From Microcoleus vaginatus HSN003 (GTDB taxonomy: Bacteria > Cyanobacteriota > Cyanobacteriia > Cyanobacteriales > Microcoleaceae): a stretch of DNA of 64,000 nucleotides. Both the position numbers and the translations under genes were made by a program. Below the pieces are notes generated by a model. That model made no database searches and was not told the origin of the DNA. It was given only the letters and a program-made list of their open reading frames with translations. This document shows positions 9,380-19,200 of this stretch, piece by piece. Positions within the stretch are counted from its first letter, which is position 1, and every line of letters starts with the position of its first letter. The stretch spans positions 4,154,001-4,218,000 of the forward strand of contig NZ_CP031705.1 in assembly GCF_022701255.1 (NCBI RefSeq), read 5' to 3'.

Positions 9380-9679
9380 ATTTCTTAGTCCCTCTCAGCT
9401 AGGAACGAAAGTTTGTGTAGTAGCGATTTCAATCGCCGAGTCTTATCAAGGGGTTTTTAACGCGGATTTGGTATCAGTGGTTTGACACCCTACTCTAACG
9501 CGGTAAGGTGCGGTGTTCGCACCTTACATAACGCGGTAAGGTGCGAACACCGCACCCTACATATACAAGTTTTCAACAGAGTCAGGTACTCTCCAGTCAG
9601 CACCCCATTACCCATTACCAATGTGTACCTCATTCAACTGAAAAATACTATAATTAGGTTCAAGTAAGTCCTAATTTAC

Positions 9680-11893
9680 CTAAAAACTAAACTGCGTCCG
9701 CAAATTGCCCACAAAAATTGTCGGATTGTTATCAAAATTGTTGGCATTGCTGATCGCATAAAATGCTGGCACGATCGAAATATGGTCGGTGAGAGGCAAA
9801 TAATAAGTTGCCTCAATTTCGTACTGAGTGCCGCCATTCCCTCCGCCAGAAACCAGAAATCTCCGACCGCCAGTAAAGTCAAAAGGTACTAAAAATGACA
9901 GCGTAAACACAGCTCCTTCTTTGAACAAATCGGGAAGTGCAAGTCCTAACTGATAAGATTGATTTTTGATCGTGCCGTCGGGTCGGTTAGTCTTGGGAAA
10001 TATATTGGTTTCGGCGTAGCCGTAGCGGCCGAAAAGACCCAAGCGGCGAGTGACTAACCAATCGAAATTGAAACTATAAGTATTCGCAGTCGCATTCCCC
10101 AGGCGGCCACCAAAACCGTCATCTGCCACACCGTTTAACGGCTTGCTGTTAGGAGATCCAATTAAGCCGCCGATTTGCTGGATGTTGGAACGGCTGTACA
10201 AAAAGCGCAAATTAGTCCGATCGCTCGGACTGAATGTTAATTCTGCTGTAGTCGTATTTGTTCCACCAAACAAGCCTTGAGAGGGATTGGAAGCGGAATT
10301 AAACACGGAAGTGGGCAAAAATTCCGTACTCTCGCCCAAATAGCCAAAACGCAGTTTCAATGCGCGGCCGATATCCCACAAAACCAAAGCACCGGCACCG
10401 CGTCTGGTAGCGCTTAACAAAGGGCTGTTGTTAGAATTAAAGCTGCTCGCACCGTCTACGAAAAAATTAAACCTATTGTTGTCAAAGTAGCGGTAAAAAT
10501 TAATCCGCGGCCCGACTACTACTTGCAAGCTGTTGGTAAGTGGGAACCGATAGGAAAGTTCCCGCAGGATAACTTCATTGGGATTTCCTCCCGCAGTTTG
10601 ATCGAGGAAAGGAGTGCCGAATGTATTGAAAAAACCCACAGAAGTAAACTGGTTGGCTGGGGAATTGCCATTACCTACAGCTAGCTGTGTAATCAATTCG
10701 TCTTTCCCTGTAAAAGAAGTAGTGAGGGTCAACCAAACTAACTGACTGAAAGTGATTTCTGGGTCGTCCACTCTCTGCACAATTGGTCTGTTGGTGACAG
10801 GATCGCGTCCGGCTACTCGATCGAGCGGCGCAGCATTTCCATTTGTTGCTTCAACTCGGACTCGCTCGCCCGCAAAAGCTCCAGTCAGGTTAAACCAAGC
10901 AAATCCGTTTAGTTTAGTAGTAGTTGAAAATTGGTTGGCTTCTAATTCGGCAGTGCGGGCTTCTAAAGCATCTACTCGACCACGCAAAGTAGCTAATTCT
11001 GCGGCAAATTCTTCTTGCAATCTTTGCAAAGCGAGTAAATCTTCTCGCTTGACTAAATTACCAGTAGAACCGCCCAGTTGTTGGGTAATTTGGTCTAAGC
11101 AAGCGTTTAATCCGGCGGCGAATTCGTAGCGAGTCATTGCTCGATTGCCTCGGAATGTGCCGTCTGGATATCCCGCAATGCAGCCGTATCTTTCTACTAG
11201 GGATTGCAGTGCTTGAAATGCCCAATCTGTGGGGCGCACGTCGGAGAGTTGGGAAACAGATGTGACTTGTGCTGCGTCTTCTTGTATGCTGAGGTCATCA
11301 GCGGTGCCCGTCTCGCTGTTGATATCGGCAACTTTGCTGGCATCAGCAACGTTTTGAGACTGAGGAGAGTTTGCAATTTCTAACTCCTGGGGGGGCAATT
11401 CGGGAATTGCCCCCATTATTTCTGGGGCTGTTGTTGCGAGATCCTCTGTTGCTTTATCTTTTGTGGGTAAAGCACGATCGACTTTTGCTGCATCTGTGTC
11501 AGGTAAAGCTCGATCGACTGTTGCTATATCTGTTGCGGGTAAAGCGCGATTCACCCATGCTGCATCTGTTTCGGGTAAAGCGCGATCGACTGTTGCTATA
11601 TCTGTTTCGGGTAAAGCACGATTCACCCATGCTGCATCTGTTTCGGGTAAAGTGCGATCGACTGTTGATTTAGTCTCTGCGGTGATCGGCGCTAACTGCG
11701 GTATCTCAATCTTAACTGCTGCCAGCGCTGCGTCTGGGTTAGCCTCCGGGACGGCACTCGCTTCTAGCGCAACTTCTGGAGTTGAGGTATCCTGAATTTG
11801 AGCTGTTGCTGCGATCGGCCCCAAAGGCACCGCCGCACCAGAAATCAAGAAAGACAGCCAAAAAGCTTTAAGGGAGGTTGAATTATTCACCAT
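9680..11893 (-). CDS. SLH-domain OprB-type porin (iron-uptake porin family)
   Basis: An outer-membrane channel of the cyanobacterial SLH/OprB class (relatives of SomA and Slr1908). The order is: a signal peptide (SFLISGAAVPL...AATAQ), a linker with tandem repeats, one SLH domain (DVRPTDWAFQALQSLVERYG...YPDGTFRG...MTRYEFAAGLNACLD), a short coiled coil (LLALQRLQEEFAAELATLRGRVDALE), and a large beta-barrel ending in the aromatic LRTQFSF. ATG at 11893 is preferred to a GTG three codons upstream. Mature proteins of this group let small solutes or iron cross the outer membrane, with SLH binding peptidoglycan-linked polymer. The repeat linker at DNA 11447-11662 is unusual. Confidence 0.92.
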   Translation of the reverse strand: MVNNSTSLKAFWLSFLISGAAVPLGPIAATAQIQDTSTPEVALEASAVPEANPDAALAAVKIEIPQLAPITAETKSTVDRTLPETDAAWVNRALPETDIATVDRALPETDAAWVNRALPATDIATVDRALPDTDAAKVDRALPTKDKATEDLATTAPEIMGAIPELPPQELEIANSPQSQNVADASKVADINSETGTADDLSIQEDAAQVTSVSQLSDVRPTDWAFQALQSLVERYGCIAGYPDGTFRGNRAMTRYEFAAGLNACLDQITQQLGGSTGNLVKREDLLALQRLQEEFAAELATLRGRVDALEARTAELEANQFSTTTKLNGFAWFNLTGAFAGERVRVEATNGNAAPLDRVAGRDPVTNRPIVQRVDDPEITFSQLVWLTLTTSFTGKDELITQLAVGNGNSPANQFTSVGFFNTFGTPFLDQTAGGNPNEVILRELSYRFPLTNSLQVVVGPRINFYRYFDNNRFNFFVDGASSFNSNNSPLLSATRRGAGALVLWDIGRALKLRFGYLGESTEFLPTSVFNSASNPSQGLFGGTNTTTAELTFSPSDRTNLRFLYSRSNIQQIGGLIGSPNSKPLNGVADDGFGGRLGNATANTYSFNFDWLVTRRLGLFGRYGYAETNIFPKTNRPDGTIKNQSYQLGLALPDLFKEGAVFTLSFLVPFDFTGGRRFLVSGGGNGGTQYEIEATYYLPLTDHISIVPAFYAISNANNFDNNPTIFVGNLRTQFSF
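11447..11662 (-). repeat. In-frame tandem repeat, six 36-bp units, in the porin linker
   Basis: Six units of 12 residues with consensus VDRALPETDAAW alternating with VNRALPETDIAT. Units alternate in pairs at both protein and DNA level, so 72-bp duplication is likely. The length is a multiple of three, so copy-number change would keep the frame. Confidence 0.9.
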
Positions 11894-12029
11894 ACCGCTC
11901 ACACCACTTGTTGAAAATTAAATTGGGGCAATCTTAAACGATAAGCTTGCTTATAAATGTGTTTGGTTTAACAAATTCTTATAAATATTTAAAATTATTT
12001 TAGGAAGCAAGCGATTTCCAATCACTAAT

Positions 12030-12062
12030 CACTGATGACTACTGACTACTGACTACTGACTA
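12030..12062. repeat. Heptamer tandem repeat (GACTACT)n
   Basis: Four to five copies of the 7-base unit GACTACT directly upstream of the sucrose-phosphate phosphatase gene, nearly touching its start codon. It is of the short-tandem heptamer type common in filamentous cyanobacteria. Confidence 0.75.
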
Positions 12063-12071
12063 ATTCCCAAA

Positions 12072-12803
12072 ATGAAGTTTTTATTAGTTACAGATTTAGA
12101 CAACACGCTAGTCGGAGATGACGAAGCCACTCAACTTTTAAACCAGCGCTTGCAATCAAAGCGATCGCAAATTTGTTTGGTTTATGCTACCGGGCGTTCT
12201 CATGCTTCAACTTGCGAATTAATTGCCCAAAAGCAACTGCTAGAACCCGACTATTTGATCGCAGGTGTAGGCAGCGAAATTTACCAAGACGGAACCCTCG
12301 ATTTAGATTGGGCGGAGTATCTTTCTCAAGACTGGGATAAAATGGCGATCGCCTCTTTAGCTCAGCAGTTTTCCCAGCTTAAACCCCAATCCCTAAAAGA
12401 ACAAAATCCTTGGAAAATCAGTTATTGTCTGGAACCAGCAGCAGAAAACCGCTCGACTCTCCAGACTTTGCAGCAAAAGTTAACTGAATCGCGACTGCCA
12501 GCTCAAATCATTTTTAGCAGCAATCGCGATGTGGATATTTTACCGCAAACTAGCAATAAAGGCAATGCCCTTACTTATTTACAAAAGCGCCTACAAATTC
12601 CATCGGAGGCAACATTAGTTTGCGGTGATTCGGGCAATGATATCAATATGTTTGAACAGGATGTCCGGGGAGTAATCGTCGCTAATGCTTTATCAGAGCT
12701 CTTAGAATGGTATCGCGAATTTGGTACTGAAAATCATTATTTAGCTGGCTCTGCTTGCGCTTGGGGAATCATGGAAGGAATGGCATATTTTTGGGAATTT
12801 TGA
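12072..12803 (+). CDS. spp: Sucrose-phosphate phosphatase (HAD superfamily)
   Basis: Releases phosphate from sucrose-6-phosphate in the last step of sucrose synthesis. The 243-residue protein matches the stand-alone SPP family: VTDLDNTLVGDD (nucleophile Asp8, acid Asp10), YATGRS (motif II), a C2-type cap at about residues 80-165 including NPWKISYCLE, SNKGNALTYLQKRL (motif III Lys) and CGDSGNDINMF (motif IV). It ends after GIMEGMAYF, so no extra C-terminal domain is present. The sucrose-phosphate synthase gene is not in the window. Heptamer repeats lie directly upstream, so the ribosome-binding region is atypical. Confidence 0.9.
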   Translation: MKFLLVTDLDNTLVGDDEATQLLNQRLQSKRSQICLVYATGRSHASTCELIAQKQLLEPDYLIAGVGSEIYQDGTLDLDWAEYLSQDWDKMAIASLAQQFSQLKPQSLKEQNPWKISYCLEPAAENRSTLQTLQQKLTESRLPAQIIFSSNRDVDILPQTSNKGNALTYLQKRLQIPSEATLVCGDSGNDINMFEQDVRGVIVANALSELLEWYREFGTENHYLAGSACAWGIMEGMAYFWEF

Positions 12804-12823
12804 TTACCAAAAATTCGCTTTGG

Positions 12824-12855
12824 TTTGTACTGAGGACTTCAGTCCTCAGTACAAA
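12824..12855. terminator. Perfect 32-bp palindrome after spp
   Basis: Arms of 15 bases (TTTGTACTGAGGACT and its complement) surround a 2-base centre, starting 20 bp after the spp stop codon. The strong hairpin could end the transcript, although no T-run follows. It also resembles dispersed palindromes found in cyanobacterial spacers. Confidence 0.55.
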
Positions 12856-13207
12856 CGCACCCGATGCACCCCAAGTCATGCAAACCGTTAAAATCTATTC
12901 AGGAATCTCAACCGCGTATCGATCGAACCTGCAAGTTGCGATACCATCAGCGTGTACTGCTTTATCAAAGCTAATCGAACTTAACTTTAGTTAGCTCAAG
13001 CGAGTTGAAGTTTATTTCCTATCCCTGTTGGATACTCGGCTATCCCAAGATAGGTCGGCTATCCCCCGATCGCCAAAGGTTCTATAGTTAAGTTTAGCGC
13101 CTCAACCTAAATTACTCTCTCTAGAAAAACTGCTCTTTCTAGATCAAGAAGATGTCGGTTTAGGCAACTATTTGCCCCTTTAGTTCAGTTCGCGAACGCA
13201 CCGCCAC

Positions 13208-13561
13208 ATGGAACAAAATACTTTACCTGTAGAGGTGATTCTCTCTCACCCCCGCCAATATTTAGGTAGCATTCGGCTGGATTGGACGCCACAACCGGGG
13301 AACTATATAGATTTAGAGGGACAAACTTACGCTGTCTTGGAACGCCACCACCGGTATCAACTCAAATCCGGTCGCTACCATCTGCAAAAAATTGCCCTGT
13401 ACGTGCAGTCGGCCACACCCCCGACGGAAAGAACTTTTGTAAGCGGCATCTGGGTTATCGGAGATGCTAGCTGTCGCTTTAATGCGCGATCGGAAATTCT
13501 GCGCTGTGCTGTCAATCCCAATGGCCCGTGCAACTGCTGCTGCGATTACGAAAAGTCTTGA
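13208..13561 (+). CDS. Conserved cyanobacterial protein, probably DUF6464
   Basis: A 117-residue soluble protein of unknown function. The first part (VEVILSHPRQYLGSIRL...DLEGQTYAVLERHHRYQ) and the end (GDASCRFNARSEILRCAVNPNGPCNCCCDYE) are conserved-looking. The Cys-rich tail (Cys in GDASC, LRC, PCNCCC) suggests metal binding or a redox role, but that is inference. The DUF6464 name is from memory and moderately sure. The start ATG has no strong Shine-Dalgarno sequence. It converges on the ComFB-like gene, with a small hairpin (13606-13618) between. Confidence 0.65.
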   Translation: MEQNTLPVEVILSHPRQYLGSIRLDWTPQPGNYIDLEGQTYAVLERHHRYQLKSGRYHLQKIALYVQSATPPTERTFVSGIWVIGDASCRFNARSEILRCAVNPNGPCNCCCDYEKS

Positions 13562-13605
13562 ACCATCGAGTCAGTAAACAATTCCACCTCGCCCAACCGA
13601 GAGGG

Positions 13606-13618
13606 CCGAGAATCTCGG
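13606..13618. terminator. Small hairpin between convergent genes
   Basis: CCGAGA-A-TCTCGG is a perfect 6-bp stem located between the stop codons of two convergent genes. It may act in both directions; no T-run is present. Confidence 0.35.
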
Positions 13619-13643
13619 CGTCTCCCTCATTCACAAGAAACTA

Positions 13644-14063
13644 TTACAACCAACTAGCAACTCTCGAATCAAATTTAACTTCTTCAGGAAGGCGGTAATC
13701 TATCTTCTGATAGCTGTGCAGCACGTCGCGAATGCCAGTATGAATCAAATTTTCTATGTGCAGCAATTGCTCTGAAGAACAGCGAACCTGAACTGTTTGG
13801 TTTGACACAGACTCGCCGGAGTCGATCGCAGTATATCTATTAGGAACTCGGCTGAGCACATAAGCAATTAAATCTTGTCGCAATCCCGAAGGGGAAAAAG
13901 CTTGTTGGTAGGGGTGCTTCGGATAAGACTCCAGGATAATTTCTACTTCCTCTGTGACTACAGCTAAGGTAATATTGACAAGACTTTTCTGCATTTTCCC
14001 CGTCCCCAAACACTCGTTAACTAATATTTTTCTGGCCATTCTCGAACTCGTCTGATTTCTCAT
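13644..14063 (-). CDS. ComFB-like protein
   Basis: A 139-residue protein whose centre (LVNITLAVVTEEVEIILESYP, then GLRQDLIAYVLSRVPNRYTAIDSG) resembles the cyanobacterial 'late competence protein ComFB' family, in which a conserved helix pair ends in D-x-x-AYxLNRxPPxY. It starts 5 bp after the stop of the upstream DUF1830 gene, so the two are almost certainly co-transcribed. Some ComFB-domain proteins of cyanobacteria have been linked to cyclic-di-nucleotide signalling and natural competence or motility, but this protein is divergent and no binding motif can be read with confidence. It could also be an unrelated small regulator. Confidence 0.5.
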   Translation of the reverse strand: MRNQTSSRMARKILVNECLGTGKMQKSLVNITLAVVTEEVEIILESYPKHPYQQAFSPSGLRQDLIAYVLSRVPNRYTAIDSGESVSNQTVQVRCSSEQLLHIENLIHTGIRDVLHSYQKIDYRLPEEVKFDSRVASWL

Positions 14064-14068
14064 GAAGT

Positions 14069-14377
14069 TTAACCAGCTAATACCGCCAATCGTTCTTCGG
14101 TCATCACCAGCTCGAACTCGGAAGTTACCTCTTCTATAACCCGCAGCCGGTAGCAGGGAATCTTGCCCGATAAAATAGCACTTGGCACCGCACCAGTGTG
14201 AATTTCTAAGACTGCTTCGGCAGCAGCTTCAAACATCAGTCGCTGTCCCGGAAACATCACTCTTTCAAAGTACCAATTAGGAATGTTCCCAATCCGAACC
14301 ACCTGAACTAGGTTGGTAACATTTGCGTAATAGCACAGAATCTGGTTGTTACCTTTATAAGATAGCTGATCAGACAT
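14069..14377 (-). CDS. DUF1830 family protein
   Basis: A 102-residue member of a cyanobacteria-specific family of unknown function. The hallmark is ILCYYANVTNLVQVVRIGNIPNWYFERVMFPGQ, followed by LMFEAAAEAVLEIHTG; both are clear here. It has no transmembrane helix and is probably a small beta-rich protein. It is the first gene of a two-gene unit with the ComFB-like gene 5 bp downstream. The promoter would lie in the long repeat-rich spacer upstream. Confidence 0.85.
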   Translation of the reverse strand: MSDQLSYKGNNQILCYYANVTNLVQVVRIGNIPNWYFERVMFPGQRLMFEAAAEAVLEIHTGAVPSAILSGKIPCYRLRVIEEVTSEFELVMTEERLAVLAG

Positions 14378-15443
14378 TTAGAAAATCTCCACACTCTTTC
14401 AAACACGTACTGAGACTTGACTTTGCCTGTTAGTGGCAATTGCGAGTTTCGCTCTTGACAAAACTACCGACATATTTTTTTGTTGTTATTCAAGAGCGCA
14501 TCACATCTTCAGTTATTAATTTTTGTAGCACTGAGTTATCCTGCCAACACTTAGAGGTCGGCCGGAGAAACCCCGTTTTTCCTGGTTAAAAAACCCGGTT
14601 TGTTTGGTATGCAGGGCCTAAATCCTGACTTATTGAGATTGGTTGTGCTGTGGCAGCAGTTAATCGAAAGTACCGTCACTGTCCCGAACTCTCCTGAGAA
14701 CAAATTCGCTCTGGGGCAGCGGAATGGTGCTGAGAGTGCGATCGAACTTCAGATCGAGAGCTTGAGGTAAACTTTATCTAAAAAATATGAGGAAATTATG
14801 AAGATCATAATTTTTTTTGATAAATATACTTTTGCCGAAGCAGGGATTACAACACTTAGGCAAAAACCGGGTTTTTTACCCAAAAACTTGGCTGCATCTG
14901 TGATCCTGGGTTAAAAAACCCGGTTTCTCAGGGAACTCTGCGTAAATCTTCGATTAGCAGGGTGAAACGGAGTTTTTTAGCCAAAAACTTGGCTGCATCT
15001 GTGATTCCGGGTTTAAAAAAAAGCTTCTTAAGGCAAGTGTGCGTAACTTCTGGAGGAGTTATTCTGCCTGTAAATACGGTGATAGCCGATCGCCTTTGCA
15101 GGTAACAAAAAACCCCGACTCCCCGAGATCATCTCTAGAACTTCTAGGGAATCAGAGTTTAAATTAACCAATCACCGATCGATCTCAAAGCTAAATCAAA
15201 AAAATGAGGAAATTATGAAAATAGCAGGAAAAACTAGGAATTTCCTGGACGCAGAAACCAGGTTTAATAACATAATTTCGTGATTTTTGCAAGAATCAAA
15301 GGAACGAGAAAGCGGATTTTTGATCGTCATCCGGCTTTAATGCCCCATTAATTCTTGCGTCGGGCTGGGTCGACTTTGTTTGTCTAGTAGCAGCGGTTTG
15401 AAACGGCGAGTTTTATGCTATCTGCGATGTATTTTACCCGAGT
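14378..15443. other. 1.07-kb repeat-rich spacer without a recognised gene
   Basis: Two 42-base direct copies (14871-14912 and 14972-15013) share 39 positions; both begin GTTTTTTA and contain CTTGGCTGCATCTGTGAT. A second pair, ATGAGGAAATTATGAA, lies at 14787-14802 and 15204-15219. Several AAACCCGGTTT palindromes occur (for example near 14586-14600 and 14919-14935). No start-to-stop frame with protein-like composition was found on either strand. A non-coding RNA is possible but cannot be shown. Confidence 0.5.
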
Positions 15444-15836
15444 TTAAAGCAACGGTTCCCAACCCAGAATTTCCGCCACTTGCTGTGCCAAACTCAAAGG
15501 ATCGAAAGGCTTTGCAATCACCCCCGCTACCCCCAAATCAGCAAATTGGCTCAAATCCATCGCCTGCACCTTAGCCGTCAGGAAAATCACCGGAATCCCG
15601 CGAGTAGCCGCATTGTTTTGCAGCAAACCAAACAGAGTAAGGCCGTCCATATCCGGCATCATCACATCTAGCAGAATAGCGTCAGGCAGTTGAGTTTCAG
15701 CTAAAAGCAATCCTTGGCTGCCGTCGGGTGCGCTTAGTACAATCCAGCCGCCTAGATGTTCCAGACAGGCCTGAATCACGCTGCAGAGGTTTTTTTCATC
15801 ATCGATGACCAGAATGCGCTTTGCTGACATAATCAA
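15444..15836 (-). CDS. Single-domain (CheY-like) response regulator
   Basis: A 130-residue stand-alone receiver domain with no output domain. ILVIDDE gives the acidic pair, LLDVMMPDMDG holds the phospho-accepting Asp, FLTAK supplies the conserved Thr, and the Lys is in IAKPFDP. Such proteins pass phosphate on or bind a target protein. An internal ATG two codons later (15830) is an alternative start. It lies near a large phytochrome kinase transcribed in the same direction with a 417-bp gap; a partnership is plausible but not shown. Confidence 0.93.
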   Translation of the reverse strand: MIMSAKRILVIDDEKNLCSVIQACLEHLGGWIVLSAPDGSQGLLLAETQLPDAILLDVMMPDMDGLTLFGLLQNNAATRGIPVIFLTAKVQAMDLSQFADLGVAGVIAKPFDPLSLAQQVAEILGWEPLL

Positions 15837-16252
15837 AACTCTAATTTTAAATTAATCATGGTAAACCGAAAAAAAACTTACCCACGCTGCCTCATCAACC
15901 GGGTTTCTTGACAGATATACCCGAAGGAAGAAGCAATAAAATTAAGAGTTTCAGCACTTAAGAACGTCCTAATCGAGCGAGGTTGCTATATTTAGCCACT
16001 CACCTACTGAAACCCTGACCAGAAAAATCGGGAGTTCAATAATGGCGGGATGATTTTGATTGTTTTGTGGGATGGGCCCATGAGCCCGTCCGGTATATTT
16101 TCACCGCAGGCGGGACGCCTAACCCCTACTCCCCACAAGCATCATCCTCCAATTGTGCAACGCCAAAAATCGACATATTAGCCTCCCAAAATCATCCTAG
16201 TCGCGTGCATTTCCTGGAACTTGAGCTTTCGCGAGCTCTGATCAAACCAATC
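15837..16252. other. Intergenic region, nothing recognised
   Basis: About 416 bp between the receiver gene and the phytochrome kinase. It includes CGGGTTTCTTGACAGATATACCC, which looks like an old palindromic fragment. No gene or clear promoter was found. Confidence 0.35.
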
Positions 16253-19200
16253 TCAAACCTCCAAACTTTTTCCCCCTTCGCCTTCCAACGGTGCGGGCAC
16301 TGTGAAATAGAAACTGCTTCCTTCTGAGACAACACTTTCGGCCCAAATTCTGCCGCCGTGTTGCTGTACTATGCTGCGACAGATAGCCAAACCCAACCCC
16401 GTACCTCCTTTTTGGCGGGAGTCAGAAGCATCGACTTGTTGAAACCGTCCAAAGATAGTTTCTAGTTTATCTGCAGGAATCCCCCGCCCTCGATCTTTGA
16501 CTTCAAATAAAACCCGTGAAGCGTAGCTATCCCGTAGGGAATCGCCCAAATCTTCAACCCTGACAGTTACTGTACTCCCCGGAGCAGAGAATTTAATCGC
16601 ATTGCTCAACAAATTTACCAACAGTTGAACGATTCTGTCGGGGTCAGCCCAAATTTTTGCTGTTTCGGGCAAAAGCGACAAATTAATGTTATTTTCGGCA
16701 GCCAAAGAAAGCACAGCTTCTGCCGACTTCCGCATCAAAACCTCGGCATCGCACCACTGCTTGACGAGGATAACTTGGCTCGAATCGAGCCGCTCTAAGT
16801 CGAGAATATCGTTTACCAAACGCACTAACCGTTCGGTATCGCTCGAAGCGATTTCTAACATCTGTTTGGCAGTTTCCGGTTTATTTTTCAGTACCCCAGC
16901 CGCCAGCAAACCTAAAGAACCGCGAATGGAGGCAAGCGGCGTTCGCAGTTCGTGGCTGACAATCGAAATAAACTCATTTTTCATTTTTTCAATTGCCCGA
17001 CTTTCTGTGATATCTGTGACTGTGCCGACGTGACCAATGAGTTGAGCTCTGTCGGAAAAAATCGGAGCTGTTTTAAGCCGACAAAACCGGATGGTTCCGT
17101 CTCGCTGGATGTGGCGGAATTCGCAGGAAAATTCCCCATCTAGCGATTGTGATTCCGACCACTTAGACAGAATTAGTTTGATGTCTTCGCGGTGAACAAA
17201 CCGCATCCAGCCGTTTCCTAAAGCTGCTGTCGGTGTGAAGCCACCAATTGCTTGACAGCGAGGATTTGTATAGGTACATTTCCCCTCAGTATCGATTTTG
17301 AAAATGCCCACGGGGGAACTCTCGCTCAGAGAGCGAAATAAAGCTTCGCTTTCCCGAAGTTCTGCTTGAGAGCTTTCTAGTTCTTTGGTTCGCTGCAAAA
17401 CTCGCATTTCTAACCGTTCGTTGAGCTGTTGGAGGGCGGCTTCAGCAAGTTTGCGATCGCTAATATCCCGGTGCACTGATACCCAGTGGGTAAAATCACC
17501 ATTTTCGTCCGCTATGGGCACAATGCTCATTTCTACCCAAAATTCCGTCCCGTCTTTGCGGTAATTTATCGAGTCAACCCGCACCGGCTGCCAGGTTTTC
17601 AAAGCTGTCCGAAGTCGATGGAGACTGGCGCGGTCTGTTTTTTGTCCTTGCAAGATGCGCGGCGTTTTGCCCACAACTTCTTCTAGCGTATAGCCGGTCA
17701 TCCGCGTGAAAGCTGGGTTGACATAAAGAATTCGCGGGCCCGGTTCCTCAATCGGTTCAGCTTCGGTAATTAGCACGGCGTCGTTAGTGGTGGTGACTAC
17801 TGATTCCAACAGGCGCAACTGTAATTCTCTAGCTTTGCGATCGGTAATTTCTGTAACTGTCCCCACCATCCGCACTGCATCGCCGGCTTCGTTGTAAAAA
17901 AACTTACCTTTCGCCTCAATCCAGTGAATGCTGCCGTCCGGCCAAACCACGCGGTTTTCGTGACAGTAATCCGATCGCTGGGCGATCGCCTGATTTATAG
18001 CATTCTCCATACTTTTTAAATCTTCTGGGTGAACGTAAGCTGCCAAACTTTGATAAGTTCCGCCAAAAGTTCCCGGGGCCAACCCAAACAACTCTTCGTG
18101 TTCCCTCGACCAAACAAGGCGATTTTTCTGCACGTCCCAGTCCCAAAATCCGATTTTGGTAGCCGACAAAGCTAAGCTAAGCTGCTGATTGGTTTTTCGC
18201 AACTCCATGCTAGTAATAGCAACTCGAAGTTCTCGGGCTATTTCGATTTCGCACCGCTGCCAAGGCAAAGATTTTAACCTCACAGTTTCTTGCCACAAGT
18301 CAAAGGAATTGCGAGGAGATAGCGGCCGGCTGCCATCCGGTTTAACTTCAATTTCCCCGTCTGGTTGACCGGCCCAGTTGACAGTTTGGATTGTTTCTGG
18401 ACGGAACCACAAAATGTAATAATTTTGCATCTCGGACATGGCAAGTACCAGCAAACCGCTAGCAACTTCTTTAAACTTCTCGGATGGCGGATACAGTTTT
18501 GAGAGAGAATCTGTATGAAAAATATCATTATTTCTTTGAGTTTTTATCCAAGCAATTAAGCTTTCGATTTCTACCAATTCCGGGGTTTTGCCGATGGTTG
18601 TTAAATTTTCATTGGCACACACAACTCCACCGATAGCGCCCACTAAGGTCAGCAATTCATCTGGGGATTTAAGTAAACCTTCTACAAACCAGTGTGATTG
18701 AGAAATTTTTGTGACAAATTTATGGCAATTTTCTTTTAAATAAAGTGTATATTCCCAATTTTCGCTATCTTGTTTGTAGCTGAGTTCTAGATTCACAAAC
18801 TTTGCTAGCAGTTCGCAAGCCTTTCTTGTTTCGTAGCTGACATACTTTCGCGTTGGGTGGTGACAGGCGATTAATCCCCAGAGTTTTTGATCTTTGATTA
18901 ATGTCAGGGTCATGCTAGCACCAATGTTCATATTTTTGAGATATTGAACATGGCAAGGGGAAACTGCTCTCAACAAAGAGAAGCCCAGATCCAGGGGGCG
19001 ACCGGTCAGCGGATTGCAGTGAGGAATTAGTTCTACAGGCTGACAGTTAATATCGGGAATAAACCGAATTAAATTCATGTTGAACAGGTTTCTTGCCTGG
19101 GGGGGAATATCGCCAGCCGGATAGTGCAGTCCCAATAAAGGAGCCAAACTTTCTACTTTGTCTTCGGCGACAACTTCCCCCGCACCGGTGGCATCAAATT

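Larger units (their letters stand above)
9002..9679. other. Intergenic region made almost entirely of repeats
   Basis: Apart from repeat copies A and B, positions 9497-9563 hold a second palindromic unit in which AAGGTGCGGTGTTCGCACCTT is followed by an inverted version (AAGGTGCGAACACCGCACC). No gene is visible. The region separates the LOV kinase from the convergent porin gene and may simply act as a termination zone. Confidence 0.6.
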
